Shown: positions 1 through 25,203, counted from the first letter of the stretch. The stretch is 64,000 nt of DNA from Hemicentrotus pulcherrimus (GCA_003118195.1 BEXV01000877.1:7560-71559), one strand, 5' to 3'. Notes: generated by a model from the sequence alone, not told the origin. Numbers and translations: made by a program.

Positions 1-25
1 CTCTTCCCAGAACTCAACCTTCTCT
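1..25. mobile_element. Terminal fragment of a TTAA-flanked repeat
   Basis: The first 25 bases end in CCAGAACTCAACCTTCTCT and are followed by TTAA at 26..29. This is the inverted copy of the terminus at 1588 (AGAGAAGGTTGAGTTCTGG after TTAA). The rest of the element lies upstream of the window. Confidence 0.45.
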
Positions 26-290
26 TTAATGATCAAAACTTAATTTGGTCTTAAAATAATATCAAGGAATGAAGACATTGACATTTTGCACTCCACAAAT
101 CTGTAGACCAATTTTCTGCAATTTTGGGCAAGGTTGAAACCTGACCTAGAGTTAGGGCAGCTTTCGAGCATATGGGCCCTTGAATTCCTAAAGATTGATA
201 AGATATTCAATATACTTTTGCGTTTGATCTATATATAAATTGCCTATGTATATTTCATGAAGTTTATCATTATTTTTTTGTTATTCATAG

Positions 291-10944
<10,654 letters not shown>

Positions 10945-13900
10945 AGAATCGTTCCTATAGAAAATTCTTTCATGTCAACATTTGCAGTCAATCAAGAAAA
11001 AAGTAAAGAAAGAAAGAAAGACGGACAAACTTCCAGAGAGGGAACAAACAGGAAGTGTGGTGTCATTGGAATGTCGAAATCCATATGGAAAACGGAAAAC
11101 CAACAGAGGAGTGGTGTATTACCAAGTAGGGCTGCTAGATAGGAGCTGTTTGTGTATTATTAGAAAAGAGCTGTTTACTCCAACGTCTATGAGCAATTTA
11201 ATGTACAAGAGAATCAAAATATGTATATTTATTAGATTTGGAGATACATTACATATAATGCAATGTGGAAAATGGAACCATTAATCTTTAAAAATCTCAA
11301 AAATTATTCATGTACTTAGAAAATTTGCATTAATAGACAGATTTCTTGATTCGAGCCGGGAAGGTGTTACTTTTTAGCTGTAACTTTATTTCAAATTATA
11401 CAAAATTAGGCATATATCACTGATATCTATCAAGTTTAGGCCAGAACTGTTACATATATGTATCAGTCTTTCTTTCATCCATTCAGTCTTCTTTCACCTG
11501 CTCCAGGTTATTCCAATCCATTGTTAGATGACATTGTAAAAATGCTTGTGCGAATGAAATCAAATGAGAAAAACATCTTGCCTCTTGTATGCTTTGACAG
11601 ATATAGAAATCGAAATGGAATGATAAAGATTTACCCACTTGTTTTTGTTCTTCATGGCAAATTCACTGTGAGTTTGCTTTCATTTTATGATGGACAAAGA
11701 TATGTACGATGTCTATTTAACCCAGATTCATATTACTGGTAAGAAAGTTTGCTTTCATACCTGAATTGGTTATTTCAATCAAAATAAACATCTTGCATTT
11801 TACATGCAAAATGATCCTCAGCATTTGCACAATGCCAAATCTACAAGGGGATTTCCCCAAATGACTTACTTGGTAAAATCAAGTCATACAAGAGTCTCCA
11901 TTTGTTCCTAGTTCAAATGAAACATAGAAGCAGGAATTGCACGTGTTGAAATGAGGATAATTACTCAATGTTTGTAAGAAACGTTCTTTTGTCAAGAATG
12001 TGTCTCTTGAAATCTAATATATCTATGTAGCTCGTAAGGTAGAAACTGTATCCCTCAGACATAACATGAGTTTATGATTTTCATATTCATATCATTACAG
12101 GTGTCAAGATCCTGTTTTTGTACAAGTTAAATTCAAGCAAATATCAACCTCACTAACACACACATGAACATCTATGCTATCTATTTATACTTACATTTAT
12201 ACAGTAGTAGATGGAAAGAAAATATGGGTCTGCAAATGTATGTAGAGATGTATGATTCTAGATGGTTCTTTGTATAACAAATCATTTATACCTACATTAG
12301 GAAATCTAGAAAACATTCCAGAAAGCTATCAGTATGAAGATATGCAGCAGTATGTGATTTGTAAATTGATATTTGATGTTGCAGATATAGATTCTATGAT
12401 ATAGATAATCATCCACCAAATATATAATTTTCTCCATATATAAGTAAAAAAATTATATCATAACAAAAATAATAAAATATGTTAGCCTATCCTCTAATAG
12501 AGATTCCTAAAGTGGAAATATTTTGTGCTGATAAATATAATTCGAGAGTTACAAGCATACTTGCTTCTTAAATTTTGTTTCTACCATACTTTATTTGTGT
12601 AAAAGTCTTGCTTGAATGTAATCTATATGTCAGAATGCAAGTGATAGATTTCTAGAAATAGCTAAAGGCTACATAACTTCCTCCAAAAGTGATTCATTGT
12701 GCTTACAGTATGTGTGCATTATTATAATTTATGAACAAGTTATTACAGAAATTGAAGATGCATTTGATTTTAACATGCATGTGCATGTTATATTTCCATT
12801 GTATTATAAACTAGGTATGCTTTGCATTGTGTTTATAACCAGGACCCGTATTCAATTCAATACTTAAGTACAAAATTTAAGCTTTTTACTTAGTATCCGG
12901 CTTAGATAAAATACTTAGCCAATTTTGGTATTCAATTCACACTTTTGGCTAAGTATTTTACTCTAAATCAAAGCAAACTCCATACCACACTTAACCACAC
13001 TTAAGCCAATTATTTGGAGGTCTTGATAGGCAGGCATATGGTTTTCTTACGCAGAATTATTGCCTGCGCACAATTATATCAACGTGCATTGATTGCAATA
13101 CATCAATTGCGCATTACTTTTGATTGAACGTGTGACGTCACAATGCTTATCAGTAAATATTTTAGTTAAATTTTGTCTTACGTTAATATTAGTCTAAAAT
13201 GCGATTTGAATACGAGATAAGTAAATTACTTAACTTAGCCATTTACTTAGTAAATTTCGTACTCACACTAAGTATTGAATTGAATACCGGCCCAGGAGTA
13301 TAACATTCCAAAAGATTTAATATAGTATACTGAGAGTATGAAATGTTCGTTTTCTATTTTGTCTCATTATGTTGAATCTTATAGACTTACTCTGTTTTCT
13401 ACTGAAAGTTTTCCTCTGACTTCAAGTTCAATATTTTGTAAAAAAAGTAATATCAGTTGTTATGTAATGCTATTTGTGAAATTTTTTTCCTGCCCTGTTC
13501 ATCCCATTTGTATTATTATATTACATTTTTCAAATTCAAATTATGGGCAGTATGTTTAGACTTATATTATGTGGCAAGTGAGCAATCTCTCTATTAAACA
13601 GTTTGATATTGAAAAAAAAACATTGATTAGCATTTCAAAATTCGTGATGGAGTTATATATTCTTAATTATTTTAAAACAAACATGATATTTATTATGATT
13701 GCAATCAAGAAATTACCTATGCACTAATGCCATGATTTCCTCTCCTTACCTCATTCTAATCTGTAAGTCAAAAACATGTCTAGGCTATACTGCATTGCAT
13801 GATAAATTCTTAACGGTACTTTAGTAACAAACGGCTACTGGTTTGTATGATGATACTACCGGTAATTGAATGTACATGCACGTTTGTCAATTCTTTCTAT

Positions 13901-13975
13901 TTCTGTTGGCTAGGAATATTTTTTGGAGGTAATGGTATTCAAGAATCTCAATAAATACTCTTTTAATAAAGCTGT
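10945..13975 (+). other. Probable NSF 3' UTR and downstream sequence
   Basis: AT-rich non-coding sequence with no exon I can support. Overlapping candidate poly(A) signals AATAAA lie at 13950 and 13965, followed by GTCTTGGTGTGT, a GT-rich stretch like a downstream element. Short open frames at 10982..11284 and 11458..11742 look like chance frames without domains. An inverted-repeat element occupies 12843..13295. The 3' end is an inference. Confidence 0.35.
12843..13295. mobile_element. Inverted-repeat element with CCGTATTCAATTCAATACTTA ends
   Basis: The left end ACCCGTATTCAATTCAATAC is matched by inverted GTATTGAATTGAATACCGGC at the right. Inside are further inverted copies of TTACTTAGTA and ACTTAGCCA. 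About 450 bp, no coding capacity. Confidence 0.65.
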
Positions 13976-16639
13976 CTTGGTGTGTAAGAAATTATCTTGA
14001 TTGCAGTTTAGAACTTACATTTAGTGAACATGGCTCAATTTGGAAACGTTCGGTAAAATGATGTCAATAGTTTCATGCTGTGAAATGACAATAAGTAAAT
14101 TGAGTTTTTGTGATTCACAAAAATTTCTTATCAAGTCACATTGAGCAAAAGTTCAATGTCATGGAAATTTATAGTTTTATTTGATCAAAATGTATTTTTT
14201 TTTTTGTATTTGGCTTCCAATCTTTAAAATATTTATGATTGTGCAGATATCAAGCAGCTTAATGCACATTCTGAAATAACACTCACAATTAGATTAATGC
14301 AAAATACATCTTTTAAAGATTGCAACATCACCAAATATCCAACTTTTTATTTCCAGAGGCTTTTTCCCAAATCATTCATGGGTATATTTGTGTATGAGTG
14401 TATTCCTCAGCTTTTATTCACACAAATTTGTTCAGAATACAATTGAGTAAATGTTTTAGTAAATGTTTGGGAAACAAAATGTACTGATGGGATACCATTA
14501 TCTCTGTACCTATACCCACCTTTTATTGCTAGAAATGTACTTGTGCATCTCAAATGTTATTTTAAAAAAAGGGGGAAAAGGAAGAAAATTGTTATTTCAT
14601 GGTGTAGAAGCAATCAAGACACCGTTAATTTCTATCATTGATGTTATCTCTTAGATATAGTCTGTCTGTAGTGTTGGAATTGAGCTACTGTACTTACCAC
14701 ATACAATTTTCCTTTTCTACCAAGTGCAATATTGCTCAATATGTATATTGTAGAGAGGAGATTAAATGTGTGTCCTAAACAAATCTCAGCCAGCTGAAGT
14801 TCTCGTTTGCTTTATTTCACTTCTTTGACTGGCAGCATTTCTTTTAAGTCCTATGTCGTTGTAAACACATTAAAACACAATAACTCAACACCTCGTTTGC
14901 GGATATCAATTTTCATCATTTAAAAAAAGAAAGAAATTAAAACTATCATGATAAAACAAATGCACCCTTCATGATACCATTGTATTAATCTGATTAGAAA
15001 ACTCAGATATTATGTCAGGAAGAAACTTAGCTGAAATTCCACATTTTGAATCGACTGGTGCTGTGTTCATTCAATTCAATTACAATTCAAATGAATATTT
15101 ATTTTCTTCCTTTCAATATGACAGCATATTTGACATCTGTTCAAACAATACAATTTATACAAAGGAACATACCGGTAATAATTTAAGAACTTGTATTACA
15201 AGAAAGAAGACGCAAATCCCGGTAAGCAAAGCTTGTATCTGGTACGCCCGAATACACAAGTACACAATATACATTATAAATGTAAGAAAGGGAGAAAAGG
15301 ATAGGCAAGGGGGAGAAGAGGATAGAGAGCTTGGGGAAAGAGAAAAGAAGAGGACTGCAACATAGTAGCAATGGAGTGTATGGCATGCATATTAAAACAT
15401 AGAGGCAAGATATAGGTGAAGAGTATAATGTGGAATATTTGACTGCATTTCATGTCATCCTCAATAGTATTCTACATACTCTGACCCATTAATGATTGTA
15501 ACAAACAAGTCACACCGGAGGGAAACTTATTACTTTGCCATATATTGATCATCATCTAATCAAGTAGTAGTGGGAAATGAAGTATAGTATTAGCTGTTAA
15601 CGTGTTCATGAAGAATAAGAAGATACAAGATGAATGCCCAAGGGCAATTACAGTAGCATCCTTCAACACCTACATGAACATTACGGAACAATGCCATATT
15701 ACATAATCCAGACACGATTTCAAAGGGCAGTTCAATAGGGTATTGTAATTGCCCTCGAGTTACTTTCTTTAAGTCTTTGTAAAAGTGTTTCTTCAAGTTA
15801 TATTCCACAGCTTCACAACACTGACCTCCACAAGATGAAGACCATTGTCCATGTGTCCATTTCAAACACAACTCTTACTACTTCACATTTCCAAATTATA
15901 TATATGCGAGTCTTCTAGTCGAGAAATGGATGAGAAAAGTGATACCGGTAATGCAAAATTGATAACCATCTTCAAATGGATTTCAGAAAGTACTAGGAAA
16001 TGGAAGTGTTCCCAAGAGAACTTTAGTGCATTGCAACACATTTCACCAACACACACCATACAGTTTCAGTCACAGATATCTTTATACCGGTAATTGAAAA
16101 ACCAGCATTGAAAACTCACAGTTTAAGTAATTTTCCAAACCATGTTATATTATATATGGGGGAATGCTCAACACTATCATCATCATTATTGCTTTATTTT
16201 TCACCATCTCTGTCTATGAAATGTTTTTTTTCACCATCTCTGTCCATGAAATAAAAGTAAATATGTTGATGAGAAATTGAGAATCTTTCAGTCTAATCTG
16301 GTATCACAGTTCTTTATACCAGAATTCCCAAATAAAGAAGTATTATTTGTCCAATTAAGATATCTAGAATTCCATTTTGGTTAAATGAAAATGGATGATC
16401 ATAATCTTGTTAGAAAATAATGTCACAACTTAGTTTTTTTAAAACCTATTTATACAATTGATTGAAAGAGAACATTAACTATGTGTATTATTTTTCAACA
16501 AATATGTGCATTCATTGATAATATCATGACCCTGGCATTTGCAGACATCTCAAAATGAAAGACAAGAGATCGTAATTCTTTTTTTTAATAATAGAAATAA
16601 CAGTTATAAAAAGAAACATTTACTCATCGTTCATCAAAG
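13976..16639. other. AT-rich intergenic sequence, no gene seen
   Basis: No splice-supported exon or conserved protein is visible. The 117-codon open frame at 15012..15365 is low-complexity at its end and resembles no family I know. Around 15065 there are ATTCAATTCAATTACAATTC-type repeats. TACCGGTA occurs several times (13858, 15172, 15943, 16086). Confidence 0.5.
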
Positions 16640-16931
16640 ATTTGAATAGCGCAATCACACCCAACACCTCCCACCACTTTTTTTTAGAGGCGCCACCAAG
16701 CTTGTAGGCGTTGCGACGCCACCGCACAAGAAATGTTAACAGGTGCGCTACAGTGCAACTGGTACATTGGTATATCCGCCACCAACTCCGCTATATGATA
16801 CACACCAAATGTACGCTGTGAGCAGAAACAACACATGTAAGCGCGTCTTTCGAAAGAACGAGTACCTGGAAGAAATTCGTTTTCAATTTGACGGTTTTCA
16901 CCGTACGACATTCCTACGGACCATTTGATTG
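16640..16931 (+). promoter_or_regulatory. Candidate promoter and non-coding first exon of the LRR gene
   Basis: A locally CpG-containing block (GAGGCGCCACC, GGCGTTGCGACGCCACC, AAGCGCG) within AT-rich surroundings ends at a strong donor, GATTG followed by GTAAGT at 16932. A 61-codon open frame at 16743..16928 stops just before the donor. The next plus-strand gene start with an acceptor is at 27459, which would imply a 10.5-kb intron. RNA-seq would be needed to confirm this inference. Confidence 0.25.
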
Positions 16932-19660
16932 GTAAGTTGTACTCCTTGATTTTCTTATTGATGTTGTCATGATGCTAGGATTCTTTACAATGTAATGTTT
17001 AAAACAACATACCGGTACATGTAGATCATCTGACACCGAGCTGTATCGCAGCCCCGCAGTGCTCAGTGGCCCATTTCAATGTTGACTGTTGTCGTAGTGT
17101 CAAGTCCCACAAATTCAAGTCGGTGTCTTTGATTTCTAACCAAGTGGCACACCAGTTAAAACTACTGGTCCGGTCGAAATGTATGTAGTGTACTGTGTAG
17201 TATTTATATATATCAACATGTAGAACTGATTAGATGAATTTATCAAGTTGTAATTTTATTTAGCTTGAAGAGCATTACTCTTTCTTGCGTAAGACTAAGA
17301 ACATCTATTTGCAATTGCATCCGTTCAGTTGAATTAATTAAATCAAGTCTGATTTAGTTTTAATTCTTTTAATTTACATGATGGGAATGAAAAATCATGA
17401 ACAATTTCAAATGTATAGAAGATAATTCAATTTTATGGCTTTTCATTTAGTGTTTGCATGACTTCATTGGACCAATTTGTGACATACAGATACAGTATGA
17501 TATATAATCCTAGTAATGTTGCAAATTGATCACAATAATAAGAGTATCATGTCGTTAAAAAAAAGATAAGTGCATTTGGATTGTTATATTACAATGACCG
17601 TTACTGATACTTTTATTTATTTCTTGATAAATGATGACTTCATAGTGCAGTGAGATGCATCTCTATTTCAAATGTAGCATACAGTTTTATTTAATGAACT
17701 AGTGTTTGTAAATTCATCTTCAAAAAAAAAATTATATTTTTCAGTCTTTATAATTTTGAATTGAAGTAAATCTTGAATTTCACACAAATTAGACAGTTTC
17801 TTTTGTTTTGTCAACAACAATAACGTAATAATAGGAATTATAACTAAAGTAATGATTAATAAACCATGAAAAGTAGTAATTTTCAAAGGAGCAGATTGAC
17901 TCTAAAAAAGAATACGTAAAGAATATTAATGAAAAAAAAAAAAATTGTTTTGTACATGATACTATAGGGCATGTATTTCCAATGAAGGAAATTCATGTTT
18001 GTACTTTATCCTGATCCCTGAAGATGAAGTCTGGTTATTCTCTAATAAGTTGAAGAATTAGAACAGCTAGCCAAGAGCCTTCTGAATTGACCTGTGTTTC
18101 TGAAAAACCACACTTACATGTGTACCTCGATTTATGAATTAAATCTAGATTATTAGATGGTAACGATAATAATGGTGGCTTCTTGTATACATGTACATAT
18201 AGCTCTCCTGTTTTCATACCATGACCCTGCTCAGCCTCCTGGTGCACCAAGATTTTATTACCCTGGCAATTAAAGCCAAGCAGCAGAATATTTAGTGCTA
18301 TCTGGCATATATTGGGTGTCGATATAAATGGAAAGCTGGGTGGAGAGTGGCAAGCTTGTATGTCATGTAAATGAACCACTTTGCCATGACACCCACATAC
18401 AACAGTGTATGGTATTGTAAGCAGGGGCATTCCCTTAAAAATAAAAATAAAACAAATTGGGGGGGGGGGGTATTTGTTTAAGAAAAACAAAATTCTTTTG
18501 TTTCAAGTTCATGCATCATTCAAAGAATAGATTTAAAGAAATGTTTCTTGTTGATCAGAAAGTATGGAAAAAGCTTTGTCAATTTGTATGTTTGCTACTT
18601 GTTTAATGAACTATTAAAGTGAACTGAAGTATAAATAAAAACAGATGAATATCACATATTCTAAATGTGCAGTAGACTTACCAAAGAAAGCAACCTATGG
18701 CTAAAGATGTTTGGTTTTACTTGGAATAAAACTGTACTGAACTATACATGTAAATAGAAATATTTAAAATGAATAGTACAATAGTTCTAGTGGGCTTTTC
18801 ACCATTCCTTTCTCCTTATTCGTCACAACATTGTAGTCTGTTGCATCACCAGCAGTAACACTACTGAAGGCCACATTGCCGCACCATGATGGGAATTTAA
18901 TTTATATTGAATCAAAGCATTCACTGTATCCACGGTGTGCATTGTCTAGTGCCAGTGATTTATTCTTTGGACGGGAATGCTCTCTGAGCAATAGAGTGGA
19001 AAAATATAGAAGAGTATATGGGCAGAGAATTGACATGTTGCTCTGGAAAATAACAGGAAAGAAAGAGAGATTGAACAAGTAAGGGGCAGTGAAAAAAATG
19101 CACGGGGGCTTGGGGCCATTTAGCCCATGAAATGCCTACATGTAAAAGAGCCCCCGAAAGTCATAAAAGAGCCCCCAAAATTAGCATACAGTTCATGCAA
19201 AACCAATTAAAGAGGGTTTTTTTCATGCAAGCATGCTTGAAAAGTAGCCCCCCCCCCTTCCCACCCCCGAAATTTGTTAAGTATTTTTTTCCCTTGTAAG
19301 GGGTTGGTGATGATGATGGTGGTGGTTAATTAATCATCATCATCATCATTAATATCAATATCATTGGTAGTAGTATTAGTAATAGCAGAACTAAAATATA
19401 CAGGAGTAGAAGTAGTTGTTGTAGTAGTACTAGTAGTAATAGTAGTACAGTTATAATTATTGTAGTTGTTGTTGGCGATACATGTATTATATTATCCTTA
19501 TTACCAATATCAGCAGCAGCAGCAACATCTTAACCATCATGTTAACATCGCCATTATAATTATGTTATTGTTAGAATAAAGAGGCTAAAGGGTAAAAAGG
19601 AATGGTGGACAGAGAGAGAAAAAGAGAGAAAGAGAGAAAAGAAAAAAGAAAGAAAGTAAA

Positions 19661-19691
<31 letters not shown>

Positions 19692-20199
19692 CCCCAGTCT
19701 ATTTAAAAACTTTGCTAAAAACAAAACACACACACAAGCCTATTAAAAAAGGTCGGTCTTTTTTTTCTCCAACCTTGTTAAAAATGATGATTTAAATCAT
19801 ATTACTATATATCTCACCAACTCTGACAACAACAAAAAATAATTAAGATTTACATTTTGAAACCAAAAACATTAATGTGAGATGGGTTGAAGCATCTTGA
19901 ATCCACTGAAACACATTAAATACATGACCACGTACATTCACATTGTTATTACATGTACTGTGAACTGCCTTGTTGACTTTGCCTACATGCAAGCCAAGAT
20001 TAGGTCTGACCAAGATTGCAGAAGAAATCTTTAGATAATTCTGTTAATGAATTGTAATCTATAGGCCCCCTACAAAAGTTCAGTAATCTAAAGAATATAT
20101 ATCCGTGTGAGATATGGACTTCTACCTACATCTATAGACCTTGAGTCTGCTAAAACGCATTCAATACATGAATATGTACCTACAGTGTACTGCGAATAC
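16932..20199. other. Intergenic or intronic sequence, no gene seen
   Basis: AT-rich and without recognisable coding sequence. It holds homopolymer G at about 18460, a repeat with GAGCCCCCGAAA units near 19150, a variable triplet-rich stretch at 19310..19520 and an (AG)n run at 19667..19691. The 151-codon minus-strand frame at 18035..18490 has no domain signature. Confidence 0.45.
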
Positions 20200-20753
20200 C
20201 GTAAATCTCTGTGTACAGTATGAGGTGCACTTTTTTGAATTGTCAGTCGAGGGTGCGCCTTATACACAGGTACAGAAAAAAAAGTTTTATTTATTTTTTA
20301 TTTTTTTTATAGTTTTGATTTATGGCTCTATGCCTAGCAATGTCTCCCAGCTCAGTAATGTTGCTCAGTGTGTTGACTCACCACTCGGAAACTACAACAA
20401 CACTCGCATTTGTCTGTCATCTTGGTTTGAAAGTAATTTTTCTATATAACAAATGGTGTACCACAAGGTTCTATCCTACATGTAGGTAGTCCATTGTCAG
20501 AAATTTAGAGGATGCTATTCATATCATGCATGACTATTGATGTTTGGCATAGAACACAGTGTTTCTGCTAGGTGATGTGATGAGGCTGGTGTGGGACACT
20601 TGGTTTCATGAAGCCGTAGAGTCTGGACCTGTTTTTAATTTACATTAATGATCTTACACATTCTTCTACAGCGACATTGTGGGTTTTTGGCAACAAAACA
20701 ACAACCAAAAAAAAAAATTAAACACAGGTGCGCCTTATACACAGAGATTTACG
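20200..20753. mobile_element. Inverted-repeat element with CGTAAATCTCTGTGTA ends
   Basis: The left end CGTAAATCTCTGTGTACAGT and the right end TATACACAGAGATTTACG are inverted. The neighbouring 'aggtgcac/gtgcgcct' pairs extend the arms to about 30 bp. GCGCCTTATACACAGG occurs again inside at about 20252. The interior shows no transposase, so it looks like a non-autonomous DNA element. Confidence 0.6.
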
Positions 20754-21573
20754 ACTTTGCCTGAACCTACCCAGATTGAAGGAGAAGTACATCTGGTTAC
20801 CGGTAATGAATTGTAATCTAGGCCCCACTGGTTCAGTAATCTGATTAACACTAGGCCTGGCTTCATGAGCTTGAGATTGCCAAATATCCTGCTACCGGGT
20901 GTATTTGAACTATCCCGATCGCAAATTATCCAGTTCATTTGCGTCCTCATCAGCCTGAAGTTGCAATTACTGGGATATTTGGTCAAGATAATCACCCCAA
21001 GATATTTTGGGCTAGTGTGCAAAATATCCTGCTATTTGTCCGGTGCATTCTTACCAGCCTGAAGAATCGCACTGTGCGCGAACGCTGTGCAAAATATCTA
21101 GAGCTCGAGTTTCGAGGTCAAGTCTCGAGCTGATGAAGACGCGATTCGTGACTGCAGGATTATTTCCCAAATCAGAAATATCTTGAGCTGATGAGGGCAG
21201 GCCATCATTGTAAGATATTGACTTTTTTCCTAGACCTGCATTTGCCCATGTATGTATGCATCCAATGTTTACTCAGTCAAACATCATGCACCAGCAAACT
21301 GTACCCCTGTTTGTATAAGGAGAATTACAATGCTGGACTGGTAATCATATTTTTAAATCAACTATACTATTAAAAGGCATGCTTGCATTGAACAGATTGT
21401 GAAGTCTCTGTGCCTTTGAGCTTTGGATAGTAGAGGCTTTGTATTGGTTTTATTTCTGTTTCAATTAAAAAAGATACAAATTCAAACTCCCATTCCAAAA
21501 TTTTGAACAATAACAAATACATGAATACAATTTTTACAAAAGTTATTAAATAGAAAATCATGTACTGGATGCT

Positions 21574-21574
21574 G

Positions 21575-21602
<28 letters not shown>
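21574..21602 (+). repeat. (GT)n microsatellite
   Basis: Uninterrupted GT dinucleotides after CTGGT. Confidence 0.9.
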
Positions 21603-21605
<3 letters not shown>

Positions 21606-24294
21606 AATTGCAAGTGTGAGGGTCATTTCAGTATACGATACAAATTAAAATACAATAAGACCCATTTTGGTCACAATAATTGCTTGGGAGCCACAGAGCA
21701 GAGCTGACCACCCTAAAGGGTGTGATTTAGATACACAAAATAGAGGGGCTGGGAAGAAACATTCATATGTACTAGACTGCTAGTAATATAGTTTACAGTT
21801 ACAAAAATGTTACACTGGTAGGTTATAATACATGTGGCATATTAAATGCAGCAAGACATACCTGAACATGTACCGTAACTAAAAAGTTTCCAAGGTTTAA
21901 GAATCTTGCAATATATGCATTGGTAGTGGTTTGTATTTTCTTTCATTTTCCTTGTCAAGTTTTGCTTTTACACAAAGGTATTGCAAGACTTTGTTGCGAT
22001 ATATTTACTGAATATTTTTGTAAACATTTATAGCTCTACCATTTGATAAAATTCCTACAGGTATGGTGTTATTCAGGTACAAGTGGATATTAAGAATCAT
22101 ACTTCAATTTTCATTGGATTTAAGCTTGGCACACAGCCACACACTTTTTTTTTTGGCACACACACACACACATGTATTTTTATTTTCACACAACTAGACT
22201 GCATGCATAATACCGGTATACAAGTGTTTGTTTCAGAAAGAAGACATCCATGTTACCGGTAGTTAAAATGTATACATGCACGTAGCATTTTCTATCTTAC
22301 ATTTAGGCACAGAGAGATTTTAAGAATTGGCAATTAACAAAGAAAACAAAACAGGAATGCAATAAAATTACACAGACCTTTAATTTGAGTGATTTTTTGT
22401 TATCCTTCACATAACAAAAATATAAAATAAATCATATTAAAGATGAAATGAACTTTTCACATCAAGCCAGCAATCTTAATTTTTTGAATATCAAATAAAT
22501 ACTATTTCAAGAATAGATCTGCCTCGTTTTTTTTTTTTCAGAGGTGATTCAATCCATCTCAGGAAAAGAGAAGAAATAGTTGAAATGTGAAAAGGTTACC
22601 ATGGAGCTTACCGATGAAAAGTGTGATGTAAGCTGTTTCCATGGCAAAAGACCATTGTGCGGCAGAATTGTTTGGAATGCTGTGAAATAATCAAATTTAG
22701 TCCCACCTTACTCTCTATACTCTCTCTCTATTACATGTAGTATTTGAGTAAGAGCTTGCATTTGATAGATGTATCATTTCCATCCTGTAAATCAAACCAG
22801 TCGTAATACTAGGCTCACCTGTCTGAATGCCTGTTATAACTGCATGCTGGTAGCCGATGGTACATGTACCATGTACACTGTACTTTACAATGACTTTTTA
22901 TTTCTTTTCTAACTTTTATGCAAGAACAATTTGTCCATATTTGTTAACATTACAAAATAGGGTACCCATTAGCTGTCTGCTGCTGTGAAACATACAATTT
23001 GCCAATTTGGTATTGACCCCCTACCCCTATACCTGGGGCATTACATTACTAGACGATGATTGAAGAATTTTGACAATCTCCCCAACCTTTATTTATATTT
23101 TACAGCGAAAAAGCAGTGCATATCTTTCATTGGAATTTTTAAGCAGGGCCCCACACTTTCCCTTTCCCTTTTTCCTGGGGCCAAGAATAACTTTTTAGGA
23201 TCTGTTGGTATTAGGCACCTGTAAAATAGTTTCAGACTTTGAGATATGGAGTGGAATAGTTGGGGTTCATGTGTATAGGACCATATTGTCTGTACCAAGT
23301 CCCTATCAAAAAAGTCTGTAGTAGTCTACTCTTGTATTCCTACCAAAATAGACCAGCTTTCATGTTTAACTTTAATAAAAAATGATGAGTTCAAATCTGA
23401 AATGAAAATTGTGTTGTCATTTTGTCTTGTATCGTCCACAAGTGACAGACCTGTAAGGGTTAATTGAGGAATGAAGAATGAATGTGACTATGTAAAGAAA
23501 AGTTCTGTAGATATTCTCTTTTATAACACTAACTTACTGAGTTCATAAGTGCATGTACCTTACGTCCTTATCTCCTCCGGCAGCAAACAATCCCAATATT
23601 TGCCCACTCTATCAGATCTAAAGATTGCACTAGCAGGTCTGTATTTACTGCAAGAGTGCAAAGTACATCCGACTGTACATACTTCTGTCTGGGACTGCCA
23701 ATCAAACAATTAAGCTTCAAAATGAAATGACTACTCATATCAAGAGAAAAAGCAATAAAGTTATTATATATTTGTAATATAAACAAAATTAGGGCCTGTT
23801 ATTGATGATTATTACTGATCTTTTTTTGATATATTTTTTTAAACAACGGTTCAGTATACATATTGCACAGTATTTACATTTACCGGTATCTCCCTACCAC
23901 CATCCCAATATTTGGATTATGAGTATACACAAGATTTTAAAGCTTTGATCTACACTTTTTTTCTAGATTACATTTATTCCTCTACTGCCTCGACACTGTT
24001 CTACCTATGGAATATCAACTTGCATGTATCCTGCGCTCAGGCTACATACATGTAGACTTGCTTGATGTAATTTTTTAAATTTTCATTTGATACTTTTTTA
24101 TTTTTACAAAAAGCAATGCATACATGTACCACCTAAGTTTAATAGTATTGGTCCTTGCAGACTCTCCCAGAAATGTTAATTCACTGATACATGTAAATGC
24201 ATAACAACAAATTATGGTATGGACTTATCTTTATCTGCCTCTTCATTGTTTTAGTTACCTTAGTGCCAATTTGTTTTCTTTATTTTTTGTAAAG

Positions 24295-24352
24295 CAGGGG
24301 GGTGTTTCCACAAAGATCCTAAGTTGAACTTATCTCTGAGTTGGACTTAAAA
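24295..24352. mobile_element. Truncated MITE at the edge of an assembly gap
   Basis: CAGGGGGGTGTTTCCACAAA followed by AAGTTGAACTTATCTCTGAG is the terminus of the element at 3154..3459. It runs into N at 24353. Confidence 0.65.
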
Positions 24353-24630
24353 NNNNNNNNNNNNNNNNNNNNNNNNNNNNNNNNNNNNNNNNNNNNNNNN
24401 NNNNNNNNNNNNNNNNNNNNNNNNNNNNNNNNNNNNNNNNNNNNNNNNNNNNNNNNNNNNNNNNNNNNNNNNNNNNNNNNNNNNNNNNNNNNNNNNNNNN
24501 NNNNNNNNNNNNNNNNNNNNNNNNNNNNNNNNNNNNNNNNNNNNNNNNNNNNNNNNNNNNNNNNNNNNNNNNNNNNNNNNNNNNNNNNNNNNNNNNNNNN
24601 NNNNNNNNNNNNNNNNNNNNNNNNNNNNNN
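24353..24630. other. Assembly gap (278 N)
   Basis: Run of N, entered through a MITE end and left through a G homopolymer at 24631..24644. Confidence 1.
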
Positions 24631-25203
24631 GGGGGGGGGGGGGGCAGGGTAAGGGAGGCAGCTACACATGGTATACATGAATGTGCACTGTGTACCTTGT
24701 GCATACACAGCCTCATTCTTCCACCCAACAAGATGTTGAAACAGGGATAATACACCCATTCAATCTCTACCTTTGCCCCCACTGTTCAGACTGATAAGCT
24801 GATATAGTCCATTTGGAGGTTGATGAAGATGATTTCTCCTGGACCCAAATAGTTTATAAAAGAGATAACATTCAGATCAAAGAATTCCTTGCTTGCATAA
24901 AGGTGTGTAAGGTTAGAACAGTGACACCCTATAGCACTGTAATCATAGTCTATAGGAAGCACTCCTAATTGATTTTGAAGCCAGGTGTGAAAAGGTAACA
25001 ATGTAATTGTAATTTAGTTACAGTTGGATTTACATTAATTATGTATTTTTACATTAGAATACAAGTAGTTTGTTGAGATCTTGATAACATACAATGTAAA
25101 GTGATCAAGGAATATACATTTGTAAGGGTGAGATGAGATAAGGAACTTCAGGAGCAATTGTACATGTACATGTAAGTTCAGTGTTTTAAGCTGTATTACC
25201 GTA

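Larger units (their letters stand above)
20754..24352. other. Repeat-derived and AT-rich sequence, no gene seen
   Basis: 20860..21190 contains interleaved repeats of 'caaatatcctgctac' and a palindrome AGCTCGAG…CTCGAGCT (about 21101..21131). A (GT)n microsatellite lies at 21574..21602. The rest is AT-rich with frequent TACATGTA and TACCGGTA palindromes. No exon is supported. Confidence 0.45.

Noticed and set aside
18035..18490. 151-codon minus-strand open frame
   Set aside because: Begins next to a homopolymer, has mixed composition and no recognisable domain or splice support.
24319..24782. Open frames containing X
   Set aside because: They run through the N gap and have no evidential value.
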